From: Candidatus Acidiferrales bacterium
GTDB taxonomy: Bacteria; Acidobacteriota; Terriglobia; Acidiferrales; UBA7541
Length of the DNA stretch: 41,191 bases
Assembly (NCBI GenBank): GCA_030037775.1
Contig: JASHQB010000276.1
Location: 1 to 41,191 of the forward strand
Reading direction: 5' to 3'
Shown: piece by piece, positions 22,712-31,220 of the stretch
Position numbering within the stretch: the stretch's first letter is position 1
How the letters are laid out: the number at the start of each line of letters is the position of its first letter
Notes under the pieces: model-generated
Seen by the model: the letters and a program-made list of their open reading frames with translations, nothing else
What the model was told of the DNA's origin: nothing
Databases searched by the model: none
Position numbers and translations under genes: made by a program

Positions 22712-23434
22712 TTAGGATTTCGCCGCGTCCTTGTGGAGCTTCAGGAAGTTTGTTCGGGCCGACTTAGCCTTTTCCACCGGCGGGGACAGCCGATCGCGGG
22801 CTTCCTTTACCGCTGTCAGAAACCTTCGGGCGAGTTCCTGGATTCGCTCTGGCTCGCGCTTCTCGATTGCATCCTTCGGAATCAGTTCGGTACCCACACC
22901 GATGGCTGAAGCACCCTCGAGAATGTAGCCCGCCGCCGTATGTTGATTTACACCGCCCGCTGCGATCAGCGGAATCTGCGGCAATGCCGCCTTCAAAGCT
23001 CTGATGTACCGGTCACCACCAAGTTCAGCGCAAGGATAGACTTTGATGTAGTCGCCACCAGCTTCCCATGCCGTGATTATTTCGGTAGGTGTCAAAGCGC
23101 CTGGCAGCACCGCAATCCCTTTCTGAGCGGCAAAACCGGTAATTTTCTGATCGAAACCAGGACTCGTCAGAAAACTGGCTCCGGCATCCAGACAGTTCCC
23201 TGCCACTTCTGTATTCAAAACGGTTCCTGCTCCCACAACGATGTCGGGGTGATGCCGCACGAGATGGGTCATCAATTTACATGCCTCAGGAACGGTCATG
23301 GTGATCTCGACAATGGGAATACCGGCCTTGGCCACGGCGTCCGCAGCGAAATGGGCGTCCTCTCCGGTGGACACCCTGACCGCGGGGATGATGCCAACGT
23401 CCGCGATGAGACGAACCACATCCGCTTTGTTCAT
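22712..23434 (-). CDS. eda: KDPG/KHG aldolase
   Basis: A class I aldolase of 240 residues that splits 2-keto-3-deoxy-6-phosphogluconate into pyruvate and glyceraldehyde-3-phosphate (Entner-Doudoroff pathway), or acts on the galactonate or hydroxyglutarate analogue. Key residues are seen: Arg20 in IIPAVR, Glu43 in IVEITMT, the GAGT phosphate-site segment (68-71), the Schiff-base Lys131 in YIKVYPC, and the AAGGVN loop. The C-terminus is about 30 residues longer than usual, ending with a basic tail. ATG 23434 has GAGAGGA at good spacing; upstream codons to 23506 are not needed. It is embedded between the heavy-metal RND pump (19 bp upstream) and the ABC ATPase (59 bp downstream), with no other sugar-acid gene nearby. 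Confidence 0.93.
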   Translation of the reverse strand: MNKADVVRLIADVGIIPAVRVSTGEDAHFAADAVAKAGIPIVEITMTVPEACKLMTHLVRHHPDIVVGAGTVLNTEVAGNCLDAGASFLTSPGFDQKITGFAAQKGIAVLPGALTPTEIITAWEAGGDYIKVYPCAELGGDRYIRALKAALPQIPLIAAGGVNQHTAAGYILEGASAIGVGTELIPKDAIEKREPERIQELARRFLTAVKEARDRLSPPVEKAKSARTNFLKLHKDAAKS

Positions 23435-23453
23435 GGCGTCCTCTCGACTGTTC

Positions 23454-26400
23454 CTATACGGCTCCTTCCGACTCAGGCTCAGGGAGTACGTCACCAGGCC
23501 GTGCAAACCAAGTGTACAGCGTTGGTAGGAGGAAACTGCTGATCACTAGAGTAGAGATCAACCCCCCGACGATGACGATTGCGAAAGGCCGCTGCGAATC
23601 GGATCCGATCCCGTGTGAGAGGGCCGCTGGCAACAGACCCAGAGTCGCTACCAGCATGGTCATCATGATGGGGCGGAGCCTGAGAACGGCCCCTTCCACC
23701 GCTGATTTTTGAGTCGTGTATCCTCTCGCGCGAAGCTGATTGATATACTCGACCATAATCACGCCAGTCTGCACCGATACTCCAAAAAGAGCGAGGAAAC
23801 CGACGCCAGAGGATACGCTGAGGTTCGTACCTGTCACAAGCAGGGCCAGCAGGCCTCCCAAAGGTGCCATTGCGACGTTAGTGATGATAAGCAGCGCCCA
23901 CTTAACAGAATTGAACATGATATAGAGGATGATGAAGATCGCCAAAAGAGTGGCGGGTAAAATGATCATTAACCGCCGTTGTGAGCGCTGCTGGCTTTCA
24001 TATTCTCCCGCCCAGTCTAGCGTGTAACCCGTTGGCAGCTTCACGTCTGAGTCGACCCTTCGGATTGCCTCTCCGACCGTGCTTCCCAAGTCCCTGCCGC
24101 GCACGCTGAATTTGACAGCGACGTAGCGTGAATTGTTTTCTCGATAGATTTCCGACCCGCCATCCGTTTCGGTTACCTTGGTCAACTGTGCCAGGGAGAT
24201 GCGCTCGCCGCTCGCTGCGAGAAGCCGGATTCTCTCGATCGCCTCTTGCGTATCCCGGTATTGAGGGAGATACCGCAAAACGAGGTCGTATCGCTGTTCT
24301 CCAACGAGTACTTGAGTCAGTGCGTTCCCTCCCACGGCAGTTTGAATGGCATCTTGCACATCGGAAACGTTAATCCCGTAGCGTGCCGCCTGGTCCCGAT
24401 CAACTTCGAAGTTGAGATTCGGCTGGCCGAGGACGCGGAACATTCCTAAGTCTTGCACGCCTCGAATGTTGCGCATTACCTCGACGATCTGGTCCCCTGC
24501 ACTCTCCAATTTTTTCAAATCGTCGCCGTAAATTTTGACGGCAAGCGCACCTTTCACTCCGCTCACTGCTTCTTCCAAATTGTCGGAGATCGGCTGCGAG
24601 AATCCCCAAAACACTCCCGGAATCCTCTCCAGTTCGCGATTCATGGCTGCAATCAGCAGGTCTTTGTTCTGGTGGAATACGGGCCGCCACTGTTCCTTCG
24701 GCAACAAATCCACAAAGAACTCCATATCGAAGAATCCGGTCGTGTCTGTGCCGTCGTCCGGACGCCCAATCTGATCCACCACGCGAGGCACTTCCGGAAA
24801 AGAGCACAGCACTTCGCGAGCTCTTTCCGCTACGCCAGCGCTATCGGTTGGACCGACGCTCATCGCCAGCGTGCCTCGAACCCAAAGTGCACCCTCATCG
24901 AGATGCGGAAGAAACTCCGAGCCAATCACTCCCGAAAAACCTAAGAACATCGACAAAACGAGCAAAAGGATGGCCGTCCCTACAGTCATTGAGCGATGGC
25001 GGATAGTCCACGTGACGCCGTGACGGTATCGATCCGTCAGATAGACCATCACAGGATTCCTCCATTCCTTTACGCCTGACCGGAAAAGAATGCTGGCCAA
25101 CGCTGGAGCAACTAACATGGAAAAGATCAAAGCACCAAGGAGTGCAAACGCTACCGTCCACGCCATCGGCTTGAACAACTTCCCTTCGACGCGCTGCAGC
25201 GTGAAGATCGGCATGTACGCCGTGATGATGATGGCGATCGCATAAAAGACGGGACGCTGAACCTCATGGGCGGCCTCCCGAATCCGCTCCACAGGGGTGC
25301 GATGATCCTCTTCTGGGCGATTCAGATGGCGAGAAATGTTCTCGATCATCACCACGGCGCCATCGACCACCATCCCAAAATCCAGCGCTCCTAAAGACAG
25401 CAGGTTTGCGGAAATATGTCGAGCGTCCAAGCAAATTGCGGCAAACAGCAAGGCGAACGGTATCGTGAAGGAGACAATGATTGCGCCGCGGACGTTACCA
25501 AGAAAGATAAACAGAACGATGATCACGAGGATCATCCCGTCCGCGAGATTATGCAGCACCGTATGGGTCGTAAAATGCACCAGATCGTCGCGATCCAAAT
25601 AGGGCACAATCTTCACGCCGGGAGGAAGGATCTGGTCGTTAAGCTTTTGGACGGCCTCGTGGATACCGTCCATTGTTGTAGCCGTGTCTGCGCCCTTACG
25701 CATGAAGACGATGCCTTCAACGACATCGTTATCATCCACAACCACGCCATCGGAACGATGAATCGCCCAGCCGATTTGGCCGAGCCGGATCTTCGGCCCT
25801 TGGGTCACTATGCCGATGTCCTGGATGCGTATGGCTGTGCCTTTTTGCGTTTTGAGAACGGTTTTTTCTATGTCTTGGATATTCCTGACTAGACCGACCT
25901 CGCGAATATTGACCTGCTGTTCTCCTTGCTCAATGAAGCTGCCACCACCGTTCGCATTTGCGTTTGATAACTGTTGCTCGATTTGAGCAAGACTCAGTCC
26001 GTAAGAAACTAACTTATCTGGGTCTACGCGGACTTGATACTCGCGCGTAATTCCTCCGAACGAGGAATCGTCGACAACATCCGGTGCGGCCTTAATGTAT
26101 TTGTTAATGACCCAATCCTGGAGCGACTTGAGATCCATGAGGTCGTAATTGGGATTTGTGCTCTTGATCGTGTACCAGTAGACCGAGCCGATCGGGCTGA
26201 AATCAGGCCCAATTTGTGCCGACACATTGGACGGTAGTGTCACTTCTGACAGTCGCTCCAGTACCTTCTGCCGATCCCAATCGTTATTCGAATCATCGTC
26301 GAAAATAAGATTCACTACCGATAGACCGGCCAATGAGGCTGATCTTACGTGCAGAAGATAAGGAATCCCATTCATCTGAATTTCGATGGGAATCGTGATC

Positions 26401-26591
26401 TGTTGCTCGACCTCCTCGGCTGCGCGGCCCGGCCATTGCGTAATAACTTGAACCCATGTGTTGGCGACATCGGGATACGCTTCGACTGGCAACCTCTTGA
26501 ACGAGATGATCCCCCCGACGAAAATGACTACGGCCAAGCCGAGCACCACAAAACGATTATTGAGAGCGAAATCTACAAAGGGGCGAATCAC
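23454..26591 (-). CDS. Heavy-metal RND efflux pump (CzcA/CusA family)
   Basis: A 1045-residue inner-membrane proton antiporter that should expel a transition metal as part of a tripartite pump. The start MIRPFVDFALNNRF and RLPVEAYPDV are typical of the HME-RND group. Transmembrane helix 4 reads LDFGMVVDGAVVMIEN, with Asp404, Asp410 and Glu417. The DFG...DGA form resembles the CzcA/CnrA/NccA subgroups (zinc, cobalt, cadmium, nickel) rather than the copper/silver CusA type, but metal choice cannot be read with certainty. The two large periplasmic loops and twelve helices are complete. GTG 26591 overlaps the adaptor stop as GTGA. The KDPG aldolase gene follows after 19 bp. No outer-membrane factor gene is present, so the pump must borrow one encoded elsewhere. 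Confidence 0.95.
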   Translation of the reverse strand: MIRPFVDFALNNRFVVLGLAVVIFVGGIISFKRLPVEAYPDVANTWVQVITQWPGRAAEEVEQQITIPIEIQMNGIPYLLHVRSASLAGLSVVNLIFDDDSNNDWDRQKVLERLSEVTLPSNVSAQIGPDFSPIGSVYWYTIKSTNPNYDLMDLKSLQDWVINKYIKAAPDVVDDSSFGGITREYQVRVDPDKLVSYGLSLAQIEQQLSNANANGGGSFIEQGEQQVNIREVGLVRNIQDIEKTVLKTQKGTAIRIQDIGIVTQGPKIRLGQIGWAIHRSDGVVVDDNDVVEGIVFMRKGADTATTMDGIHEAVQKLNDQILPPGVKIVPYLDRDDLVHFTTHTVLHNLADGMILVIIVLFIFLGNVRGAIIVSFTIPFALLFAAICLDARHISANLLSLGALDFGMVVDGAVVMIENISRHLNRPEEDHRTPVERIREAAHEVQRPVFYAIAIIITAYMPIFTLQRVEGKLFKPMAWTVAFALLGALIFSMLVAPALASILFRSGVKEWRNPVMVYLTDRYRHGVTWTIRHRSMTVGTAILLLVLSMFLGFSGVIGSEFLPHLDEGALWVRGTLAMSVGPTDSAGVAERAREVLCSFPEVPRVVDQIGRPDDGTDTTGFFDMEFFVDLLPKEQWRPVFHQNKDLLIAAMNRELERIPGVFWGFSQPISDNLEEAVSGVKGALAVKIYGDDLKKLESAGDQIVEVMRNIRGVQDLGMFRVLGQPNLNFEVDRDQAARYGINVSDVQDAIQTAVGGNALTQVLVGEQRYDLVLRYLPQYRDTQEAIERIRLLAASGERISLAQLTKVTETDGGSEIYRENNSRYVAVKFSVRGRDLGSTVGEAIRRVDSDVKLPTGYTLDWAGEYESQQRSQRRLMIILPATLLAIFIILYIMFNSVKWALLIITNVAMAPLGGLLALLVTGTNLSVSSGVGFLALFGVSVQTGVIMVEYINQLRARGYTTQKSAVEGAVLRLRPIMMTMLVATLGLLPAALSHGIGSDSQRPFAIVIVGGLISTLVISSFLLPTLYTWFARPGDVLPEPESEGAV

Positions 26592-27730
26592 TGCTGTTCC
26601 ACCGTGTTCTGAAATTCAAGCGCATTCGCAACGACCTGCTGACCCGAAGAAATGCCCCCCAAGATCACTTGCATATTTCCGGAGAGCATCTCGCCTGCTC
26701 GCACTTCCATGCGCCGAAACTGCCCGTCGCTCGCGGGCACATACACCCAGTCACGATCGTGCAAATGCACAATCGAGGTTGCCGGAACGGCGGCGAACCG
26801 TTCCTGCCTTTGTCCGTGAAATGTCGCGGTCGCAAACATCCCAACACGCATCAAGCCGGGATTGTGGACCTCGATTCGGACCTTTGCCGTACGCATGTTC
26901 GGGTCGAGAACCGGCCCAATGTTGCTGACGCGCCCGCTAAATATTTTGTCTGGGTAAGCGTCCAGCCGGACCTCTGCGCTGTCGCCGATACGTACTGTTG
27001 GGAGGTCATTTTCATACACGTCGCAAAGAACCCAGACATTCGAGAGGTCGGAAATTGTAAACGGATTTGGCGAACTCAGACCCGCCACGCCAGCAGCATT
27101 GGTCACTTCTTGGTCTGTGATGACTCCTGATATCGGAGCGGCGATATCGAGGATTGCGCTTGGGTGATTCAGGTCACCACCCAAGACGTGGATCTGTTCG
27201 CTCGCATTCTCCAGGTCAACTTTGGCCTTGTCTTCGGTATCCCGAGCAACCTGTAGATCGTTCAGCGAAATGGCTCCGCGACCGTAGAGGTCCTTGGAGC
27301 GATCGAGTTGTGTGCTTGCGAGCTGTTCGTCAGCCACAGCTTTGCGGTAATCCGAAAAGGCACCCGCGAGATCCGCGCTCTCCACTCGCAACAGGACTTG
27401 CCCTTTCTTGACCACGTCGCCGAGGCGCGCTTTTATCTCAACGATTCGCCCCGTTGCCAAAGTGACGACTGGCACACTTCTAGAAATGTCTGGGTTAATC
27501 GTAGCGGTAACTCTCAGTTGCGATGTACTGATGTGCTCGACCGCTGTGGCCAGCGTAAATTGCTCCGGGTGCTCCGCACGGAAAACATTCGGGTCCTTAA
27601 GCTCGATTCTAAGTGGCGGGGGTGCACCCGCATTTGCGGCATTGTTCGCGTTGCCACAACCGGTAAGAAGCAATCCCGTTATCGGCAATAACGCCGTGGA
27701 AGTGAACACATCCCGCCAGACTCGTTTCAT
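26588..27730 (-). CDS. RND efflux periplasmic adaptor lipoprotein (CzcB/CusB family)
   Basis: The membrane-fusion subunit that links the RND pump to an outer-membrane channel. From ATG 27730 (TGGAGA 6 nt upstream) it has 380 residues. The lipobox LLTGC puts the lipidated cysteine at 25. Next come a beta-barrel/lipoyl half (PVVTLATGRIVEIKARLGDVVKKGQVLLRV), a short helical hairpin (YRKAVADEQLASTQLDRSKDLYGRGAISLNDLQ), the second lipoyl half (IAAPISGVI), a beta barrel (VWVLCDVYENDLPTVRIGD) and the membrane-proximal end. No N-terminal metal-binding Met or His extension is evident. It is the first gene of the five-gene operon, overlaps the pump gene by 4 bp, and has a 15-bp palindrome just upstream that may be its operator. 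Confidence 0.94.
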   Translation of the reverse strand: MKRVWRDVFTSTALLPITGLLLTGCGNANNAANAGAPPPLRIELKDPNVFRAEHPEQFTLATAVEHISTSQLRVTATINPDISRSVPVVTLATGRIVEIKARLGDVVKKGQVLLRVESADLAGAFSDYRKAVADEQLASTQLDRSKDLYGRGAISLNDLQVARDTEDKAKVDLENASEQIHVLGGDLNHPSAILDIAAPISGVITDQEVTNAAGVAGLSSPNPFTISDLSNVWVLCDVYENDLPTVRIGDSAEVRLDAYPDKIFSGRVSNIGPVLDPNMRTAKVRIEVHNPGLMRVGMFATATFHGQRQERFAAVPATSIVHLHDRDWVYVPASDGQFRRMEVRAGEMLSGNMQVILGGISSGQQVVANALEFQNTVEQQ

Positions 27731-27758
27731 TGGATCTCCAATCGATCGCGCCCAAACC

Positions 27759-27773
27759 GGGCAGTATCTGCCC
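27759..27773. promoter_or_regulatory. Perfect inverted repeat GGGCAG-TAT-CTGCCC before the RND operon
   Basis: A perfect 6-bp inverted repeat with a 3-bp centre lies 28 bp upstream of the adaptor start codon, in the 5' untranslated or promoter region of the metal-efflux operon. It could be a repressor operator or an RNA hairpin close to the ribosome site. It does not match the C/G-tract operator at 15428-15456. I could not assign -35 and -10 boxes with confidence. Confidence 0.4.
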
Positions 27774-27974
27774 AAGACTTTACAGCATTGTTACAACAGT
27801 GGGTTAGGTGCCCGATTAGCAGAGCAATGCCTCCCGAAATACCATTTCATAGTCGGGCCACGCCTCTTGGAAACATCGCGCGCTTCTAGGATAAGAAAAC
27901 TGGGCTTTGCCAAGACGGAAGAGGAGAGATAGGCTCGTCACCGCTCTCTTAGCAAGTAGAAGAGGAGGAGGAAC

Positions 27975-28466
27975 ATGACGAAGCTTCGAATCGTGCAGTC
28001 TGGAACTGCTGCTCTGGCCGCGGCGGTGCTGTTCGCGCTGCCCGCTCTTGGAGGGAGGAGCTCCGAATCGCGCGCCCAAAACGCGAAGCTCGATCCCGCA
28101 ACGCTCGCGTACGAACTGCCAAGCGAAATCCATTGGACCGACGACGCTATCGGTGCGAAAACAGCGGTGCTCTTGGGCGACCCTTCCAAGCCAGGACTCT
28201 ACATCGAACTCGTGAAATGGACGCCCCATCACATGAGCCACCCGCACTGGCATCCGAATGATCGTTTTATCACCGTACTTTCCGGAACCTGGTGGGTTGG
28301 GACAGGAACCAAGTTCGATCCGGATCAGACCGTACCCATGCCCGCAGGAAGCTTCGTGACCCACTATGGCAAGCACGTGCACTTCGATGGTGCCAAGGAT
28401 CAGGAAGCAGTACTCGAAATCGTCGGCGAAGGCCCGGGAACTGCCACCCCAGCGGAATCCAAGTGA
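27975..28466 (+). CDS. Exported cupin-domain protein
   Basis: The protein has 163 residues with a signal peptide (TAALAAAVLFALPALGG) and a single small cupin barrel. Motif 1 is SHPHWHPNDRFITVLSG, with the metal-binding histidine pair. The usual glutamate of the motif is not obvious and seems replaced by Asp/Arg. Motif 2 is MPAGSFVTHYGKHVHF. Such secreted cupins are metal-dependent but their reactions are unknown. ATG 27975 has AGAGGAGGAGGAAC upstream, a very strong ribosome site. It is divergent from the metal-efflux operon, with about 240 bp of shared upstream region. Confidence 0.88.
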   Translation: MTKLRIVQSGTAALAAAVLFALPALGGRSSESRAQNAKLDPATLAYELPSEIHWTDDAIGAKTAVLLGDPSKPGLYIELVKWTPHHMSHPHWHPNDRFITVLSGTWWVGTGTKFDPDQTVPMPAGSFVTHYGKHVHFDGAKDQEAVLEIVGEGPGTATPAESK

Positions 28467-28573
28467 TTCGGTCGCCGATATGAGCACCTGAGAATCCGCG
28501 ATTTTGTTAGACTTTTCGCCCGGCGTCCTCGCCAATACTTCGGCGAGTCATTCGCGCAGCGAGGAAACTCAAA

Positions 28574-29266
28574 GTGAGGGCAAAAGAAGCGATTTTTAGC
28601 GCGGAGACATTTCGATTCTTTCGTGACCTTAGGAAGAACAATTCCAAGGCATGGATGGACGAGAATCGTGACCGGTACAAACAGCACGTTGTCATGCCGT
28701 TTCGCCGGTTGCTCGACGCGCTCGCGCCGGGAGTTCGAAAGTTGCATCCCGAATTCTGCATTAGCGGCCGCACCGGCGAGAGTTTCTCGCGCATCAATCG
28801 CGATATTCGATTTGCAAACGATAAAACTCCGTATCGACCGCAGATGTATCTGTTTTTCTCGCGTCTCCAGGCACAGGGCCGGACCGCCGGGCAACTTTAC
28901 ATCGGAATATCGGCGGAGGCAGTGACCGTCGGCTTCCGGATGTATTACGAAAGCCGACAGAGCGCGATGGCTAGTGTCTGTGTCCCGCGGGCCATCGAAA
29001 ATCTCGGTTGGCTCGATCGGCAGCGGAAGAAGTTTGCTGGGAAATATGACAGCTACTGGTATGCGAGCGAAAAAGGCGCATGGACGAAGCATTCCGGCTG
29101 GCCGTGTGACGCCCGAGAATGGAAAAAAGCGAAGGGCTGGATTGTAAGGCGGAAGCTGCGCCCCTCGGCGGCACTGCGACCGGCATGTCCGCGCGAGATC
29201 GAGAAAACATTCCGCGAACTTTTCCCGCTCTATTCCTTCAGTTGTCTGCAAAAATGGAAATCTTGA
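28574..29266 (+). CDS. DUF2461-family protein
   Basis: The protein has 230 residues matching the DUF2461 (TIGR02453) family: FRFFRDLRKNNSKAWMDENR near the start, SFSRINRDIRFANDKTPYRPQM (split blocks RINRDIRFAND and KTPYRPQ), a central QLYIGISAEAVTVGFRMY, and a C-terminal ELFPLYSF-type end. The family is widespread in bacteria, cytosolic and of unknown function. The start is GTG 28574 with GAGGAA at 9 nt. It is followed 14 bp later by a small Cys-rich gene. Confidence 0.9.
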   Translation: MRAKEAIFSAETFRFFRDLRKNNSKAWMDENRDRYKQHVVMPFRRLLDALAPGVRKLHPEFCISGRTGESFSRINRDIRFANDKTPYRPQMYLFFSRLQAQGRTAGQLYIGISAEAVTVGFRMYYESRQSAMASVCVPRAIENLGWLDRQRKKFAGKYDSYWYASEKGAWTKHSGWPCDAREWKKAKGWIVRRKLRPSAALRPACPREIEKTFRELFPLYSFSCLQKWKS

Positions 29267-29280
29267 GGTGGTGAACTGGA

Positions 29281-29469
29281 ATGCGAATGTCACGCGCGGA
29301 AGCGAAGGCCAATCACACACTCGATACGCAACATACCCAGTTCAGCGAGACGGTCTATGGCGTGCTCTGCGCCACTTGCCACAATTATATTTTGATCGAT
29401 CACACCAATTGCCCGCCGTCCTGCCGAGAGCACGAAACTTGTCGGCAAACCTACGGCTCGGAGGCTTAG
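29281..29469 (+). CDS. Small cysteine/histidine-rich protein, possible zinc-binding
   Basis: A 62-residue frame that starts at ATG 29281, 14 bp after the DUF2461 gene, with GAGGTGG about 12 nt upstream. It contains LCATCHN, NCPPSC and HETC: five cysteines plus several histidines arranged like a small treble-clef or zinc-ribbon-like module. No family is recognised. Being close behind DUF2461 on the same strand supports a real, possibly coupled gene, but length alone does not exclude chance. Confidence 0.45.
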   Translation: MRMSRAEAKANHTLDTQHTQFSETVYGVLCATCHNYILIDHTNCPPSCREHETCRQTYGSEA

Positions 29470-29626
29470 CCGGCCATTTCTCGCCAGCGGAGACGCGCTC
29501 CTCGCACGTTGACTTGAAGTCACCTCATGCATAACATGCCAGCGTATTTTTCGCAGTCCTCGGGGGGGCACGCAGATGGATTCCAAGCGGTGATATATCG
29601 AAATTGTACGCGGGGAGGTTCGTAAT

Positions 29627-30154
29627 ATGAGCTTCTGGCAACGGTGGTTTGGCAGTGGCGCGAAACCCCAGACACTGTTCGGCAGTGGGCCAACGCGGCC
29701 GGATCCTAGCCAGCCGGCTGCTGCGCGTCCGCTTACTCCTATTCCTTTTCGGAGGGTGATTATCTGTGCCGGACCGAGTAGAGCCAAGACGGAGGTTGCG
29801 GAGGAATGCAAACGAAGTTTTCGTGACGTGGATATCCTCGTTTGTTCCAATGCTACGGACATCGAGCAACAGCTCTGTCGTTATCAAAAAATAAGTCCCA
29901 TGCTGCAGTATTTCTTCGGTGAACATCCAACAGGGAGCATGGCGGCGCAGGCTTGGAGCCCACGATTTATGAAAGCTCTCGCGGCACAACGGGGAACACT
30001 GGAACACAAACCCAATGTCACTATGAAGATCAACAAGGACACCGGTGGAGTATTCCTTGTTTGTGCATGGGATCCATCGACTCAAGTTCGGCCCGCGGAT
30101 GTGCTGACTTTCACAATGGCTGTGGAGACGGCCTTCGCGCAAGCAGGGTGGTAG
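29627..30154 (+). CDS. Unrecognised 175-residue protein
   Basis: ATG 29627 has GGGGAGG at about 8 nt, a strong ribosome site. The protein has a Pro/Gly-rich N-terminus (FGSGAKPQTLFGSGPTRP), then an alternating hydrophobic core (FRRVIICAG, DVDILVCSNATDIEQQL, TGGVFLVCAWDP) that suggests an alpha/beta fold, and ends in an amphipathic helix. There is no signal peptide or membrane segment. I recognise no family. It lies alone between two spacers of about 160 bp. Confidence 0.65.
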   Translation: MSFWQRWFGSGAKPQTLFGSGPTRPDPSQPAAARPLTPIPFRRVIICAGPSRAKTEVAEECKRSFRDVDILVCSNATDIEQQLCRYQKISPMLQYFFGEHPTGSMAAQAWSPRFMKALAAQRGTLEHKPNVTMKINKDTGGVFLVCAWDPSTQVRPADVLTFTMAVETAFAQAGW

Positions 30155-30319
30155 AAGGTTTCGGGATAGCGGCCCAAAGTGGTTAGCCGGGATGGTATTC
30201 CGCTGCTGCCGAGACGCTTATGACACTGGTCACCTCGTGCGCTTCCGACCGGCAGTTTCAATCGGCGCGGTTTTGATGATGTCCGATTAAGCCCCAGGCT
30301 TCACAGAAGGAGCTTTACT

Positions 30320-30991
30320 GTGAGCCCTCAACCCAACATGCGCGTTCGCCTGATTAAAGACGATGAAAAACCTATGCTCGTTGATCCAGCCGCCGTCGGA
30401 TGCGGGTTTCTTCTTTTTCCGAAAGAGATGGCGAAAATACTTCAGGAAGCTCACGTCCACCAAGCGCTCCAGACAAACAAGACAGAGTTGTGGGCAGCGG
30501 TCAGACGACACAACCCCTCGATTCCTGTCCATTTGATGACGACTAATAAGGAGGTTGAACCCGGAGATGCGGTCATTGCTCTTAATCATCTAGGTAGATA
30601 CCCCGGCTATACCATCGCACTAGACCCGATGCAGTTATCACCTGACGGAGGGAAGACTGTCATCACGATCTACGCAGGACTGAATTGGAAATCGAACTCT
30701 GCTTGTGGACCTCAAGAGGTAATCGTTGCCGGTCCTCAGAAGCTCTTACCGGGAAAGCCTGCCAGTGCTGTGGACTCAGAACAACCTTCGGAGTCAAAAC
30801 AACCTTGGTCGCGTTTGTTCCGAAGGAACATGTCAATGCTTGGCACGTTATCGGCGATGCTTGGATTGATTGCACTCGTTGTTGGAAGTCTTCATGATGG
30901 TGCTTGGAAGCCAGAAAGGCCTATCGGTCTCGTATTACTTTTTGGCGGACTTTGGCTGCTTGCCAAGGTTGGCAGTCATTCCAAAGACTGA
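30320..30991 (+). CDS. Unrecognised protein with two C-terminal membrane helices
   Basis: A 223-residue protein from GTG 30320, with GAAGGAG at 9 nt; an ATG six codons later is an alternative. Residues 1-160 look soluble, with VRLIKDDEKPMLVDP, GDAVIALNHLGRYPGYTIAL and KTVITIYAGLNW. Residues about 172-190 (LGTLSAMLGLIALVVGSL) and 200-217 (IGLVLLFGGLWLLAKV) are hydrophobic and form a hairpin that would place the N-domain in the cytoplasm. The first part contains an SPO-like 'GDAVIAL' phrase but no family is recognised. Codon choice and base composition are more A/T-rich than in the neighbours, which hints at transfer. Confidence 0.65.
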   Translation: MSPQPNMRVRLIKDDEKPMLVDPAAVGCGFLLFPKEMAKILQEAHVHQALQTNKTELWAAVRRHNPSIPVHLMTTNKEVEPGDAVIALNHLGRYPGYTIALDPMQLSPDGGKTVITIYAGLNWKSNSACGPQEVIVAGPQKLLPGKPASAVDSEQPSESKQPWSRLFRRNMSMLGTLSAMLGLIALVVGSLHDGAWKPERPIGLVLLFGGLWLLAKVGSHSKD

Positions 30992-31133
30992 GTCTGACAG
31001 ACGCCTTGTAGTCATTGACGGACCGGCTCCAGGATGGTCGGCAAACCGGAAGTAATGACATGAGTCCCGATAAACGCGGTTATCGGAAAATGAATCACTG
31101 CCCCAAAATCAAAATGAGTCGCTATCCTTATCC

Positions 31134-31162
31134 TTGACGAATAAGTATAAAAATGGTAGATA
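31134..31162 (+). promoter_or_regulatory. Promoter-like TTGACG-N17-TAGATA
   Basis: TTGACG (31134-31139) and TAGATA (31157-31162) are spaced by 17 bp in A/T-rich sequence. The -10 box is a moderate match. A transcript starting near 31169 would end at the terminator at 31192-31220 and be only about 50 nt long. Confidence 0.4.
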
Positions 31163-31191
31163 GAACTATGCGTGGCCCGTTGGCCTCGCAC

Positions 31192-31220
31192 GCCACCTCG
31201 TTCGGTGGCTTTTGCTTTTT
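31192..31220 (+). terminator. Intrinsic terminator
   Basis: A perfect 6-bp stem GCCACC/GGTGGC with loop TCGTTC is followed at once by TTTTGCTTTTT. A second hairpin (GGCC-CGTT-GGCC with flanking GCG/CGC) lies just before it. It can end transcription from the gene at 30320-30991 or the possible short RNA starting near 31169. Confidence 0.8.
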
